Source: Candidatus Gastranaerophilales bacterium
GTDB lineage: Bacteria; Cyanobacteriota; Vampirovibrionia; Gastranaerophilales; Gastranaerophilaceae
Direction of reading: 5' to 3'
Length of the DNA: 64,000 nt
NCBI GenBank assembly: GCA_905234865.1
Contig: CAJOJE010000004.1
Span: forward strand, 62,001-126,000
The notes below the pieces were generated by a model, which saw nothing but the letters and a program-made list of their open reading frames with translations, had not been told where the DNA came from and did no database searches. Of the stretch, positions 52,601 to 61,443 are shown one piece after another. Every line of letters starts with the position of its first letter. The first letter of the stretch is position 1. The position numbers and the translations under genes are program-made.

Positions 52601-53797
52601 TTAAACCAAAATATTTACGCCTTCAACGCTTTTTGCATTTTTGATTTGTTCTCTGTCAGGATTTAAGTTAGAGGAAAAATTAATAAACGGCGTTTTACCG
52701 TCGAGTTTTATTCTCTTTTTAAAAGATGATTGAATTTCATCGGCAAAATTTTTCGGGAAATTTTGAAGATAGGTTCCTTCCTTTTTAACATCGTCAAGGA
52801 AAGAATAAAGCGCTTTAGGCTCGCCTACATCCTCCCATTTTTCAACCGTCATGACTTCCGATGCTTCTTTAGAATCAAGATTAAACCAATCATTTGTTTT
52901 GGAATGAACGTATTTTACGGCATTTGCAAAATCGTAAGGCTCTTTATCGCTCTTTTTGATATTATTTTCGCCGTTTTTAATTTCATCAATTAAATTTGTC
53001 ATAGCTTCTTTACTTATATAGAAAAGCCCCGTATTTGCAATATTTTTACCATTTACTGCAAGTTTTTGCGCAACATCAAGAGGCGGTTTTTCACTAAAGC
53101 CCAATAACTTATAATTATCGCCGTTTTCCTGTTTTTCAACTTCAAGAACGCCAAATCTTCCGGCAACTTCTTCCGGCGTTCTTTCAACTCCGACAAGGGC
53201 AACATGTTTATTTGGGTCGTTTATTGCTTTTGTAAAAAAGCTCATAATTTTCTTTGAATCATCCCCAAAAACATTATCTCCGCAGCAAACAACCGTATCT
53301 TTTATTTCATTTTCATCATCAAGATAATGTTTTACGATATCGCCAAAACTCCCCGAAGCCTTTGAACTTACGATTGTTTGAACTCCTTTGTCGTCAATAA
53401 AATTTTTACCCATTGCCATGGCAAAATCCAGCATGTGTACATCTCTATCAGGATTTTCCGTTTTATAAGGCAAGCTTATTTTATTATAATCTCCGACCGT
53501 TTGAGCCAATTCCCTAAATCTGCTTCCTGACCCCGCCCCGAGTGCAAAGAAATTCACCTTGTTTTTATAATCATCGGGAGTTTTAATTACCCTGCCCTGT
53601 CCGCCCGCCATTTCAATCGTTTCAAGAGAATCTTCTTCTTGAGTTGATTGAATATCGGGAAGAATATTTCTGTTAAAAGTATCTACGACATTTTCTTTTA
53701 TACTGTCCCCTAAATTTGCTTTTGATAAGGTAACAATACTTGATTTAAACGAAACCGAATTATTGCCGATGTACGGCAAAACACCCTGAACTTGCAT
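52601..53797 (-). CDS. Sugar nucleotidyltransferase-like protein with N-terminal VSFKS motif
   Basis: The 398-residue protein has a nucleotidyltransferase-like core: ALGAGSGSRFRELAQ near residue 73 in place of the usual GGxGTRL, CCGDNVFGDD for the metal site, and GRFGVLEVEK followed by GFSEKPP. It resembles glucose-1-phosphate adenylyl- or thymidylyltransferases but no subgroup is clear. A 60-residue N-terminal extension (MQVQGVLPYIGNNSVSFKS) resembles those of other orphan proteins here. The ATG at 53797 has AAAGG upstream; a TTG at 53818 overlaps it. It ends head-on with nspC with no gap. Confidence 0.75.
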   Translation of the reverse strand: MQVQGVLPYIGNNSVSFKSSIVTLSKANLGDSIKENVVDTFNRNILPDIQSTQEEDSLETIEMAGGQGRVIKTPDDYKNKVNFFALGAGSGSRFRELAQTVGDYNKISLPYKTENPDRDVHMLDFAMAMGKNFIDDKGVQTIVSSKASGSFGDIVKHYLDDENEIKDTVVCCGDNVFGDDSKKIMSFFTKAINDPNKHVALVGVERTPEEVAGRFGVLEVEKQENGDNYKLLGFSEKPPLDVAQKLAVNGKNIANTGLFYISKEAMTNLIDEIKNGENNIKKSDKEPYDFANAVKYVHSKTNDWFNLDSKEASEVMTVEKWEDVGEPKALYSFLDDVKKEGTYLQNFPKNFADEIQSSFKKRIKLDGKTPFINFSSNLNPDREQIKNAKSVEGVNILV

Positions 53798-53897
53798 ATG
53801 TTCAACACCCTTTCCCAATATTTATCGACATGTTTTGAGTTAAAAAACTTTTTGGTAATCTGACAAAACATGTAAAAAAAATTTTTTGCGAAAAAAA

Positions 53898-54650
53898 TTA
53901 TTTAATTAAATCTTTAATAACAACACCTGCCATAATAAGCCCCATAACAGACGGGACAAAGGAAAGACTACCCGGTATTTGACGCCTTATCGTACATGTT
54001 CTTTTTGTATCTTTCGGACAAATGCAATTATTACGGCATGAATTTTCAATATTATCGTCAGGCTTAACGGGTTGTTCTTTTGAATAAACGACTTTTAGTT
54101 TTTTTATTCCTCTCTTTTTGAGTTCTCCCCTCATAACTCTTGCAAGGGGGCAAACAGAAGTTTTAAAAATATCATCTACCTCAAATTTAGTCGGATCAAA
54201 CTTATTTCCCGCACCCATAGCAGAAATTACGGGAACATTCAATTCATTGCATTTAACAACAAGCTCGATTTTTCCTTTGACGGTATCAATCGCATCAAGA
54301 ACATAATCGTAATTTTGAAATTCAAATTCATTGGAATTTTCGGGAAGAAAAAAAGTTTTATATGTTTTAACTTCACAATTCGGGTTGATATCTTTAATTC
54401 TGTCTTTCATAACATCAACTTTATACATCCCTACGGTTTTTCTCGTTGCAATAATTTGTCTGTTAATATTGGTAAGACAAACTTTGTCATCATCAATTAA
54501 ATCAAATTTTTGGACTCCCGCTCTGCAAAGAGCTTCTGCAGCATACCCTCCGACACCGCCTATGCCGAAAATTGCAACTCTCGAATTTTGAAGTTTCAAA
54601 AGCGCATCTTTTCCTATTAATAATTCAGTTCTTGAAAATTGATTTAACAT
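53898..54650 (-). CDS. tcdA: tRNA threonylcarbamoyladenosine dehydratase TcdA
   Basis: The 250-residue E1-like ATPase cyclises N6-threonylcarbamoyladenosine in tRNAs that read ANN codons. Motifs are FGIGGVGGYAAEALCRAG, LIDDDKVCLTNINRQIIA, DYVLDAIDTVKGK and SAMGAGNKFDPTKF, followed by VCPLARVMRGELKKRGI. A Cys-rich insert (CRNNCICPKDTKRTC) near residue 210 replaces the shorter loop of many relatives. It is transcribed alone. Confidence 0.92.
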   Translation of the reverse strand: MLNQFSRTELLIGKDALLKLQNSRVAIFGIGGVGGYAAEALCRAGVQKFDLIDDDKVCLTNINRQIIATRKTVGMYKVDVMKDRIKDINPNCEVKTYKTFFLPENSNEFEFQNYDYVLDAIDTVKGKIELVVKCNELNVPVISAMGAGNKFDPTKFEVDDIFKTSVCPLARVMRGELKKRGIKKLKVVYSKEQPVKPDDNIENSCRNNCICPKDTKRTCTIRRQIPGSLSFVPSVMGLIMAGVVIKDLIK

Positions 54651-54803
54651 AATTTAATTGTATTAAAAAAATAAAATTAGAGCAGCAAGTTATTGAATTT
54701 ATTTTAATATATTTGCAAGTAGTATAAAATAATTATTTACAAAATTTGAAATATAATGCATAATGAAAAATATAAATTATGTAAAAATTAGAAAAGAAAT
54801 TAT

Positions 54804-55523
54804 ATGAAAATCGGAATTATAGGCGGAAACGGCGTAGCAGCAACAAATAAACTTCTTACATTAATCGAAGAAGAAATGACAAAAAAGGGTGCTTTTAAAG
54901 ATTGCCACCACCCCGAACTTATTGTTTGGTATGCAACAAAAGCACTTTCGGACAATTCAAACTCCGAAAATTTTATTGAAGAATATGTTGAGATTGCAAA
55001 AAAGTTAAAGGATTGCGGTGCAGATAAAATTTGTATTTCATCAAGCAGCGCATATTCCGCAATGGATAAAATTTCAAAAAAAGCCGATATTGAAATTATT
55101 AACCCCGTTGACGAAATTGCAAAAGAAGCAAAAAAATATAAAAAAGCGGGATTAATAACAACGGATTATGCAATTGATAAGAAAGTTTTTAAAAATGCGT
55201 TTGATAAAATTTGCCCCGAAGTTGAAATAATCTATCCTGATGATGAATTTCAAAAAATGATTGCAAAAGGAATTAACAATATTAAAGATTACCACAGATT
55301 TGAACCCACAGAATCACAAACAAGACCGAATAACATCTTTAAAAAAATTCAGGAACATCTTAAATCCAAAGGCGCAGAAACAATCATCACAGGCAGCATA
55401 GATATTAGGGTTGATTATTTTGAAAGAACGAACATTGATTTCGCCGAAGTATTGAAAAACTTAATCTTAAAAGAGGCTCTAAAATCAGTCATTAAATATA
55501 AAGACAATAACAACGAAAGGTAA
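54804..55523 (+). CDS. Aspartate/glutamate racemase-family protein lacking both catalytic cysteines
   Basis: The 239-residue protein follows the aspartate racemase fold: MKIGIIGGNGVAATNKL at the start, ADKICISSSSAYSA where the family has a CNT motif, AGLITTDYAID in the middle, and TIITGSIDIRV where the family has GCTEI. Both catalytic Cys are Ser here, so ordinary cofactor-free racemisation should be lost or much changed. All structural segments and the length are kept, and there is no frame damage. The prepilin gene follows 8 bases later, suggesting joint transcription. Confidence 0.78.
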   Translation: MKIGIIGGNGVAATNKLLTLIEEEMTKKGAFKDCHHPELIVWYATKALSDNSNSENFIEEYVEIAKKLKDCGADKICISSSSAYSAMDKISKKADIEIINPVDEIAKEAKKYKKAGLITTDYAIDKKVFKNAFDKICPEVEIIYPDDEFQKMIAKGINNIKDYHRFEPTESQTRPNNIFKKIQEHLKSKGAETIITGSIDIRVDYFERTNIDFAEVLKNLILKEALKSVIKYKDNNNER

Positions 55524-55531
55524 TACCGATT

Positions 55532-56656
55532 ATGTTTTTTAGGTTCATAAGGACGTACAAAAAATCAGCATTTACCCTTACGGAAACATTAATTGCACTG
55601 ACAGTATTAGGAATTGTCGCAGCAATTACAATTCCCTCGCTAAATTATTTAATTCAAAACAAAGTAAGGCAAAATCAGGTTGACGTAGCTAAAACAAAGT
55701 TTACGAAAGCAATGGAGGCTATGGCGCAAAACAATAAAGTGGGTCCGTATTATGAAAATACGGAAGAATTTGTAAAAGAGCTTTTAAATTATCTTAAAAT
55801 TTCAAGAATATGTGATAAAAACCACCTTCAAGAGTGCTTTAATTATGACAAAATTACCATGCCGGACGGAACGGAATATGAACTTTCAAATATGAAAAAC
55901 GGAAAAGTATTCGGAATGCCAAAAACGGATACAAGCGATTTTGAAGGCGACACTATGGGAATTGTTACACTGGATGGCACCCCTATGGTAATAGCTTGGA
56001 ATAAAAAATGTCCTGCCTTGGAACCCGGAACTTATAAATGGGGGAAAGAAAGCCGCACCAATGTTTCTACAAGCTGTACGGCAATAGCCATGGATATTAA
56101 TAATGATGCTAAACCAAATGTATACAATAAAGATTTTGTATTATTTAATGCTTTGCAATTAAACACTAACGATAAAAGCGGTTGCGGCATGAATTTTGAG
56201 TATAACAATCAGGAATTTTGCTGGTCGGCACCGATTGCTCTAACGGAAGGGCTTCAAGATTGCGAAAGCAAGAAAGATGCTTTAGGTATTAAAAATTGTT
56301 ACACAGGTTCAGGACAGGATTATTGGGGCAGAGCCGTTGAAATATGCGGCGGAGTTCAAAACATGCCGACGGTAGAAGAACTTTATTCTTTTGCAAATCT
56401 TGTATACGACAGGACGGATATAAATTCAATGCACGATTATGATGACCCGAGTATGCAAATTAATGCAACTACTCTTGCAGAAATATCACCCGTTCTTCCC
56501 GTAGAAGAATTCAGCATTTTTACCGGAACGGAAGAATCCGCAAATAGCGCAAAGGTAGCTCATTTTAACTCTAATGCGCTTTATTGGGCAAGCAATAACA
56601 CTTGGAGCAAAAGGGACTTAGAAGCCGTATGGTATGCATTTTGTGTATCACACTAA
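55532..56656 (+). CDS. Large type IV prepilin-like protein (paralogue 2)
   Basis: The 374-residue protein has a short 14-residue basic leader, the cleavage site A|FTLTETLIAL and a hydrophobic helix, as for pilins and pseudopilins. Like its paralogues at 3381 and 60042 it has Ala before the cut, the block GPYYENTEEFVKELLNYLKI, and DINNDAKPN followed by KDFVLF. It is Cys-rich in the second half (CWSAP, DCESKKD, CVSH), so disulfides in the periplasm are likely. It follows the racemase-like gene by 8 bases. Confidence 0.85.
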   Translation: MFFRFIRTYKKSAFTLTETLIALTVLGIVAAITIPSLNYLIQNKVRQNQVDVAKTKFTKAMEAMAQNNKVGPYYENTEEFVKELLNYLKISRICDKNHLQECFNYDKITMPDGTEYELSNMKNGKVFGMPKTDTSDFEGDTMGIVTLDGTPMVIAWNKKCPALEPGTYKWGKESRTNVSTSCTAIAMDINNDAKPNVYNKDFVLFNALQLNTNDKSGCGMNFEYNNQEFCWSAPIALTEGLQDCESKKDALGIKNCYTGSGQDYWGRAVEICGGVQNMPTVEELYSFANLVYDRTDINSMHDYDDPSMQINATTLAEISPVLPVEEFSIFTGTEESANSAKVAHFNSNALYWASNNTWSKRDLEAVWYAFCVSH

Positions 56657-56686
56657 CAGTTTAATAAGTTAAAAAATATCAAATAT

Positions 56687-56725
56687 AAAAATACCCGATT
56701 TCTAAATATAAAATCGGGTATTTTT
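56687..56725 (+). terminator. Intrinsic terminator after prepilin 2
   Basis: AAAATACCCGATTT pairs with AAATCGGGTATTTT around a 9-base loop, ending in T. It would also work on the minus strand. Confidence 0.88.
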
Positions 56726-56842
56726 AATTTTAACGAAATTAATAATAATTATCGGTTGAATTTTTCCGTAAAATTAAAAAATATAAAGTAATTATTTAAA
56801 CTGACATTATAGGAAAATCAAAGAATTTCAAACGCTTGGGAT
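56726..56842. other. Noncoding AT-rich stretch before the tRNA-Pro tail remnant
   Basis: No gene, promoter or RNA can be supported here. The sequence TTCAAACGCTTGGGA near 56828 may be decayed tail material continuing the element at 56843, but the similarity is too weak to assign. Confidence 0.35.
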
Positions 56843-56930
56843 TTTTAAATAAATGGTCAAAAACGACAGGACATTAAAACGGCTCGACGTTTTAAGCAGA
56901 CTTGCAAAAATTTAATGCAGGTTCAAATCC
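56843..56930 (-). repeat. tRNA-tail element downstream of tRNA-Pro
   Basis: On the minus strand after the tRNA terminator, bases 56930-56917 are an exact 14-base complement of the tRNA T arm (57004-57017). A perfect 8-bp hairpin TTAAAACG/CGTTTTAA (56874-56895) follows, and then a sense copy of the tRNA 3' end: 10 exact bases (AACGACAGGA on the plus strand), a short mismatch, and 16 exact bases at 56843-56858 that include the CCA and sequence beyond it (copy of 56979-56994). Confidence 0.88.
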
Positions 56931-56944
56931 GATAAATTAAAAAC

Positions 56945-56982
56945 AAAAAAAAGACTTCTGACAAAATCGCCAAAAGTCTTTT
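56945..56982 (-). terminator. Intrinsic terminator after tRNA-Pro
   Basis: AAAAGACTT pairs with AAGTCTTTT (56949-56957 and 56974-56982) and is followed on the minus strand by eight T. It starts about 8 bases after the CCA. Confidence 0.85.
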
Positions 56983-56989
56983 AAATAAA

Positions 56990-57066
56990 TGGTCGGAACG
57001 ACAGGATTTGAACCTGCGACCCCCACCACCCCAAGGTGGTGCGCTACCAAGCTGCGCTACGTCCCG
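56990..57066 (-). tRNA. tRNA-Pro(GGG)
   Basis: Acceptor CGGGACG/CGTTCCG (one G-U pair), D stem GCGC/GCGC, anticodon stem CCACC/GGTGG around TTGGGGT (anticodon GGG), T stem GCAGG/CCTGT and encoded ACCA are all present in 77 bases. A possible promoter on the minus strand has TTGATT near 57113-57118 and TACAAT at 57091-57096, overlapping the end of the radical SAM gene. Confidence 0.94.
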
Positions 57067-57119
57067 ATACATAAAATATATCGCAACTAAATTGTACCAA
57101 ATAAAGAAGGTAAATCAAG

Positions 57120-58070
57120 TTATTTTTTAAATTTTAACGACTGAATTAATTTAGTTTTTAAAATTTCTCGATTTTTAACGGCATAATAAGGTAAATATAA
57201 GCCGTTGTAACAAGATAAGCACAATGCTTTGAAATAATCCGAAGAATTAAAATCAATCAAGTTATTAATAATTGGTTTCGGGCAAGTGCATTTTTTATTC
57301 AGGCATGGAACGGGCGCAGAATATAATTTAAAATTTTTATCCTTGATATTTCCCATGGAATGAATTTTATTAAATCGAGAAGAATAACACCTGTATACTT
57401 CTCCCGTTTCATAAATAAAAATAAAATTTATTCCGGCATAACAAATTTTACCGTAGGTATCAGATTTTTCTCTGATTTTTTCAATCGGAAAATTTTTAAT
57501 AAATTCTTTCGCTTCTCCTTGATATTCAACAAAAGCATTTTTAATTCTTAAATGTTGAAGCTCGAATTTTATATTGTTTTCTTTTAAAAATGCGGAAACT
57601 TTCTTCAATTCGGATAAATTTTCTTCACTTAAAACCGAACCTACGGTAAAATTTGTATTCCCTTTTATTTTCTTAAATTCAAGCGCTTTATCTAAAAATA
57701 AATTAATATCGTCAACTTGCCCTATATGTAAAGATATAAACAGTTCCGACAAATTATCGCCCGCTATTTCTTTTAACAATTTATACTTTTCAAAAGGAAA
57801 AGAAAAATTCGATACAACAGAAATTTTAAACCCTAAATTAACAATATCCCGAACGATTTTAAAAAAATCGGGATGACAAAGAGGCTCGCCGCCCGACAAA
57901 GTTATTTCGTATTCTTTATCTATTGTCGATAAAAATTTTAAAAATGCATTAATAACGTTTTTATCGGCATTTAACAATGTGTCCTTATTTTCAAATTTTT
58001 TGGATTGAGAACAATAAGGACACCTGTAATTACATTTTCTTGTTAATAAAAAGTCGATAGATTTTTTCAT
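57120..58070 (-). CDS. Radical SAM protein with SPASM-like C-terminal cysteines
   Basis: The 316-residue protein opens with LLTRKCNYRCPYCSQSKK (CxxxCxxC cluster) and SGGEPLCHPDF for SAM binding. The C-terminal part carries about eight more Cys (CYAG, RCYSS, CLNKKCTCPK, CLSCYNG), arranged like a SPASM domain with auxiliary clusters, as in peptide- and protein-modifying radical SAM enzymes. No short precursor peptide is visible nearby. Its start overlaps the glyoxalase stop by 4 bases, and gltX lies upstream, so it ends that operon. The substrate is unknown. Confidence 0.8.
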   Translation of the reverse strand: MKKSIDFLLTRKCNYRCPYCSQSKKFENKDTLLNADKNVINAFLKFLSTIDKEYEITLSGGEPLCHPDFFKIVRDIVNLGFKISVVSNFSFPFEKYKLLKEIAGDNLSELFISLHIGQVDDINLFLDKALEFKKIKGNTNFTVGSVLSEENLSELKKVSAFLKENNIKFELQHLRIKNAFVEYQGEAKEFIKNFPIEKIREKSDTYGKICYAGINFIFIYETGEVYRCYSSRFNKIHSMGNIKDKNFKLYSAPVPCLNKKCTCPKPIINNLIDFNSSDYFKALCLSCYNGLYLPYYAVKNREILKTKLIQSLKFKK

Positions 58071-58462
58071 TGTTTTTCAATAATTTCAATTTCATTTCCG
58101 TCAGGGTCATTGATGAAAGCTGCTTTTACGGTTTTTTCGCCATTTTCCGTTTTTAACACAATATCAAACGGTTCATATAAATATTCATACCCCAATTCAT
58201 GTACTTTTTTTGTAAATTCATCGAAATTATCCGTTTCAAAAGCAAAATGACCGAACGCTTCACCGTTTACATATTTATCCTCGGGCTTTTCAAAATTTTC
58301 CGTAAGTTCAATTTCAACCCCTGTTGATAAATCGGTTAAATAATAAAGCGTACAGTCTTCTAAATCCGCTTTATGGTTGAATTTCATATCGAAAAGTTTA
58401 GTATAAAAATCTAAAGATTTTTGAATATCATAAACTCTTATCATGGAGTGCAAAAATTTCAT
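58067..58462 (-). CDS. Glyoxalase I/VOC-family protein
   Basis: The 131-residue protein has the vicinal-oxygen-chelate fold of lactoylglutathione lyase: RVYDIQKSLDFYTKLFDM with its His replaced but FLHSM at the start, VEIELTENF, GHFAFETDNFDEF and FINDPDGNEIEIIE. Metal-ligand positions (His5, Glu56 region, His in GHFAF, Glu in EIEII) look present. It probably detoxifies methylglyoxal adducts, although other VOC chemistry is possible. It lies 2 bases after gltX and overlaps the radical SAM gene by 4. Confidence 0.85.
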   Translation of the reverse strand: MKFLHSMIRVYDIQKSLDFYTKLFDMKFNHKADLEDCTLYYLTDLSTGVEIELTENFEKPEDKYVNGEAFGHFAFETDNFDEFTKKVHELGYEYLYEPFDIVLKTENGEKTVKAAFINDPDGNEIEIIEKQ

Positions 58463-58464
58463 TA

Positions 58465-59940
58465 TTAGACTCCTAACGTGATTTTTTGCGCATTTTTGGT
58501 TCTTAAAAGAACTTTATCTTTACCTAAAATCATCAAAATACCGACCATATCAGCGCCTCTTGTGCGCCCTGTAATTGCGGCTCTGATTGCCCACATGGTT
58601 TCTTTTGGTTTATATCCGAATTTTTCTTTAAAATCGGCTCTTAGGTCGGCTAAATCGTTATGAATTTTTTCTTCGTCGGTAAAATCGCCGTTACCGTCTG
58701 TTTCCCAGCCGTTTACAAGTTCAAGGAATTTTGTCAATACATTTTTTGAAAGCTCGCTTGATAACAACTCTTTCACTTCATCTAGCGGAACGTTTTTTCC
58801 AAAGAAATAAGGAACATCATCTTCAATATCTTTTAAAACGGTCAAGGGTTCTCTTGTAATTAAAACCATACGTTCCAATTTTTCTCTTGATAATTCGGAT
58901 AAATCATATTTGCTTAAAAACGGAATAATCATATCGGTTAATTTTTTAATATCCATTTTTTTAATGTATTGCCCGTTCATCCAATTCAATTTGTCATATT
59001 CAAAAATTGAATTTGAACTTGAGATTTCATGAATTCTAAAATCTTGCGCAATTTCATCAACCGTTTTGATTTCCTGCCCGTCTGAAGGTGCCCAGCCTAA
59101 AAGCGCAACAAAATTAATCAAGGCGTCCGTTAAATAACCTTCTTTTACAAAATCAGAAACGGCGGTTGCTCCATGGCGTTTTGATAATTTGCTTCTATCG
59201 GGTGCTAAAATCATTCCCAAATGTCCAAATTCAGGAACCTTAGCACCAAGCGCCTCATAAATTAAAATTTGCTTAGGTGTATTTGAAATATGGTCTTCGC
59301 CTCTTATAATATGAGAAATTTTCATCAACATATCATCTATTACGACGGCAAAATTATATGTAGGCGTGCCGTTCGATTTCATAATGACAAAATCGCCGAT
59401 TAAGCTTGTATCAAATTTCAGTTCGCCTTTTACCATATCATTGAAAACAAGTTCTTTATGTTCAACTTTAAACCTTATTGCGGGTTTTCTGCCCTCTTTA
59501 ATATATTGTTCTCTTTGTTCTTTTGTTATATTCAAACATTTTCTTGAATAAACGTATGCTTGTTTATTTTTAACGGCTTCTTCTTTTTCCTGTTCCAATT
59601 CTTCATTGGTACACCAACATTCATACGCATATCCTTTATCCAAAAGCATTTGAGCGTATTTCGGGTAAATATCAAACCTCTCTGATTGCGTATAAGGACC
59701 GTATTCTCCGCCGACATCGGGACCTTCATCCCAATTTAAACCAAGCGCTTTTAGAGAATCAAAAATATTATCTATATATTCCTGTTTTGTTCTTTCAGCG
59801 TCGGTATCTTCAATTCTTAAAACAAAAGTACCGTTCATTTTTTTTGCATACAAATAATTAAATAAAGCTGTTCTTGCAGTACCTATATGTAAATTTCCGC
59901 TCGGCGAGGGAGCAATTCTAACCCTTATATCATCACTCAT
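58465..59940 (-). CDS. gltX: Glutamyl-tRNA synthetase
   Basis: The 491-residue class I synthetase attaches Glu to tRNA-Glu, which also feeds C5 heme synthesis. The HIGH motif is in APSPSGNLHIGTARTAL, and the KMSKS equivalent in DRSKLSKRHGA. The helical anticodon domain ends with MWAIRAAITGRTRGADM. An open frame to 60015 adds a hydrophobic start, but GGAG 9 bases before the ATG at 59940 and the conserved opening decide the start. It leads an operon with the glyoxalase and radical SAM genes. Confidence 0.97.
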   Translation of the reverse strand: MSDDIRVRIAPSPSGNLHIGTARTALFNYLYAKKMNGTFVLRIEDTDAERTKQEYIDNIFDSLKALGLNWDEGPDVGGEYGPYTQSERFDIYPKYAQMLLDKGYAYECWCTNEELEQEKEEAVKNKQAYVYSRKCLNITKEQREQYIKEGRKPAIRFKVEHKELVFNDMVKGELKFDTSLIGDFVIMKSNGTPTYNFAVVIDDMLMKISHIIRGEDHISNTPKQILIYEALGAKVPEFGHLGMILAPDRSKLSKRHGATAVSDFVKEGYLTDALINFVALLGWAPSDGQEIKTVDEIAQDFRIHEISSSNSIFEYDKLNWMNGQYIKKMDIKKLTDMIIPFLSKYDLSELSREKLERMVLITREPLTVLKDIEDDVPYFFGKNVPLDEVKELLSSELSKNVLTKFLELVNGWETDGNGDFTDEEKIHNDLADLRADFKEKFGYKPKETMWAIRAAITGRTRGADMVGILMILGKDKVLLRTKNAQKITLGV

Positions 59941-60041
59941 AATTAATTTCTCCAAAATGTATAAAATAATAATACAACAAATAAAAAATAATGAAAAACA
60001 AAAACCTCTGTACAAAAGGTATTAAATTTGAAAATAATAAT

Positions 60042-61301
60042 TTAATTCATGCGGCAAAGAGTGTAGATATTTGAAGATGTAAAAAATACCGCTTTATCAT
60101 CATCGATACCAAATCCCGCAAATTCACTCGTATAAAATGCATAAGGGCGATTAACGGAACCAAATCTATCTATACTTTCCGGTCCGGAAACAGTCAAATA
60201 ATAGTCGGTGTCGGCAAATCCGTAAAAAGGATTTAGAGGAGTTGTCGGATCAACAAGTCCTAAATCACCTGCACTTCCTTCAATATATTTGCTAAAACAA
60301 CATTCTGTGACATCAACACCACGCACATCCACAGCAGATGAAAGCTCCGCTTCATATTCTTCATACATGTTTAAAAAAAGTTCCTTAACTTCGTCTTTAG
60401 CGATTAAATTGGCTTTGCCGCCACATGTTTTTGCAGCACCTGCATAGTAATCGCCGCCATAATTATAAAAATCTAACTCAATCTCATCATTAGTTTCGCC
60501 CATACAATAAGTGAGCCCCCATTCGTCTTTATGCTCCATACATTCTTCTAAGCTCATCACTCCATCAGGTTGAAACATTGCCCCAAAGCATGCATCGCCT
60601 ATTTTGATTATGCAATTGTCGCCTATGCCTGTTGCGTTAATGAAGGATATGTCTTTTCCTACTCTGTTTGGGGCTTTGTTTCCGTCTATGTCGATTATTG
60701 CTGCGATACAATTCATGGCATTATTATTTGTGCCGTTACTGTTCCAAGTGAAAATTTGAGGGTCAAGTTCATTGCAGTTTTTGTTATACGATAAGATGAA
60801 ACGGGTTCCGTCAGTTCCTAATATTCCTCTTGTTTCATTATCATAATCATCGGCTAAGTTTTCATTTCCGCCGTTTTTAAAGAGTTTTCCGTTTAAATTT
60901 ATTATTTTATATCCCCAACAATCATCTAAAGAATTAGTATCGCAAATTCTGTTTATTTTATAATATTGGCTTAATTTTTGTACAAATTCGCTTGTTGCAT
61001 CGTATTTTTCTTCTCCCGTACCGTAGTATGGCCCTATACCGTAGTTTAGAGCCATATTTTCGATTGATTTTGCAAATTTATGTTTTGAAGCTATGGTATG
61101 TTTTGCTCTTACGTTATCCATAACTTTTCCGAAGATAAAATTTATCATAAGGATTGATATTATTCCTATGATTGCAAGAGCGATGAGGGTTTCTGCGAGA
61201 GTGAAAGCGACTTTCCTATTGTATTTCTTCTTATTTTTCTTCTTAACCCCGCTTAAACCCCGTTTTTCTTCGGGGGGGGGGGTAAACCGTTTTAAATTCA
61301 T
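60042..61301 (-). CDS. Large type IV prepilin-like protein (paralogue 3) with C11 tract
   Basis: The 419-residue protein has a 32-residue basic leader, the cut site A|FTLAETLIAL and a hydrophobic helix; like its paralogues it keeps GPYYGTGEEKYD, GTDGTRFILSYNKNC and DIDGNKAPNRVGKDI. Codons 7-10 (Thr-Pro-Pro-Pro) are written as A followed by eleven C, a homopolymer that is striking in this AT-rich DNA and could slip and switch the frame off. At the present length the gene is intact. It is transcribed away from the MlaE gene and ends near the start of gltX. Confidence 0.87.
   Translation of the reverse strand: MNLKRFTPPPEEKRGLSGVKKKNKKKYNRKVAFTLAETLIALAIIGIISILMINFIFGKVMDNVRAKHTIASKHKFAKSIENMALNYGIGPYYGTGEEKYDATSEFVQKLSQYYKINRICDTNSLDDCWGYKIINLNGKLFKNGGNENLADDYDNETRGILGTDGTRFILSYNKNCNELDPQIFTWNSNGTNNNAMNCIAAIIDIDGNKAPNRVGKDISFINATGIGDNCIIKIGDACFGAMFQPDGVMSLEECMEHKDEWGLTYCMGETNDEIELDFYNYGGDYYAGAAKTCGGKANLIAKDEVKELFLNMYEEYEAELSSAVDVRGVDVTECCFSKYIEGSAGDLGLVDPTTPLNPFYGFADTDYYLTVSGPESIDRFGSVNRPYAFYTSEFAGFGIDDDKAVFFTSSNIYTLCRMN
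61272..61282 (-). repeat. Poly-C (poly-G on plus strand) 11-base tract
   Basis: Eleven G on the plus strand, inside the first 12 codons of the prepilin gene. A gain or loss of one or two bases would shift the frame before the signal sequence. It is the only long G/C homopolymer I see in the window. Confidence 0.95.
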
Positions 61302-61443
61302 AAATTACCCCTTTTTGATATTTTTATTATAAAAAATTTTTTATTACATTGCAAGGAGAATAGAGAAAATTAAGGTAAAAAATTACTCTCAATATAAATT
61401 TAACAAAGTTGAAATCATCTTATTTTAATTGTAAAATCAGCGT

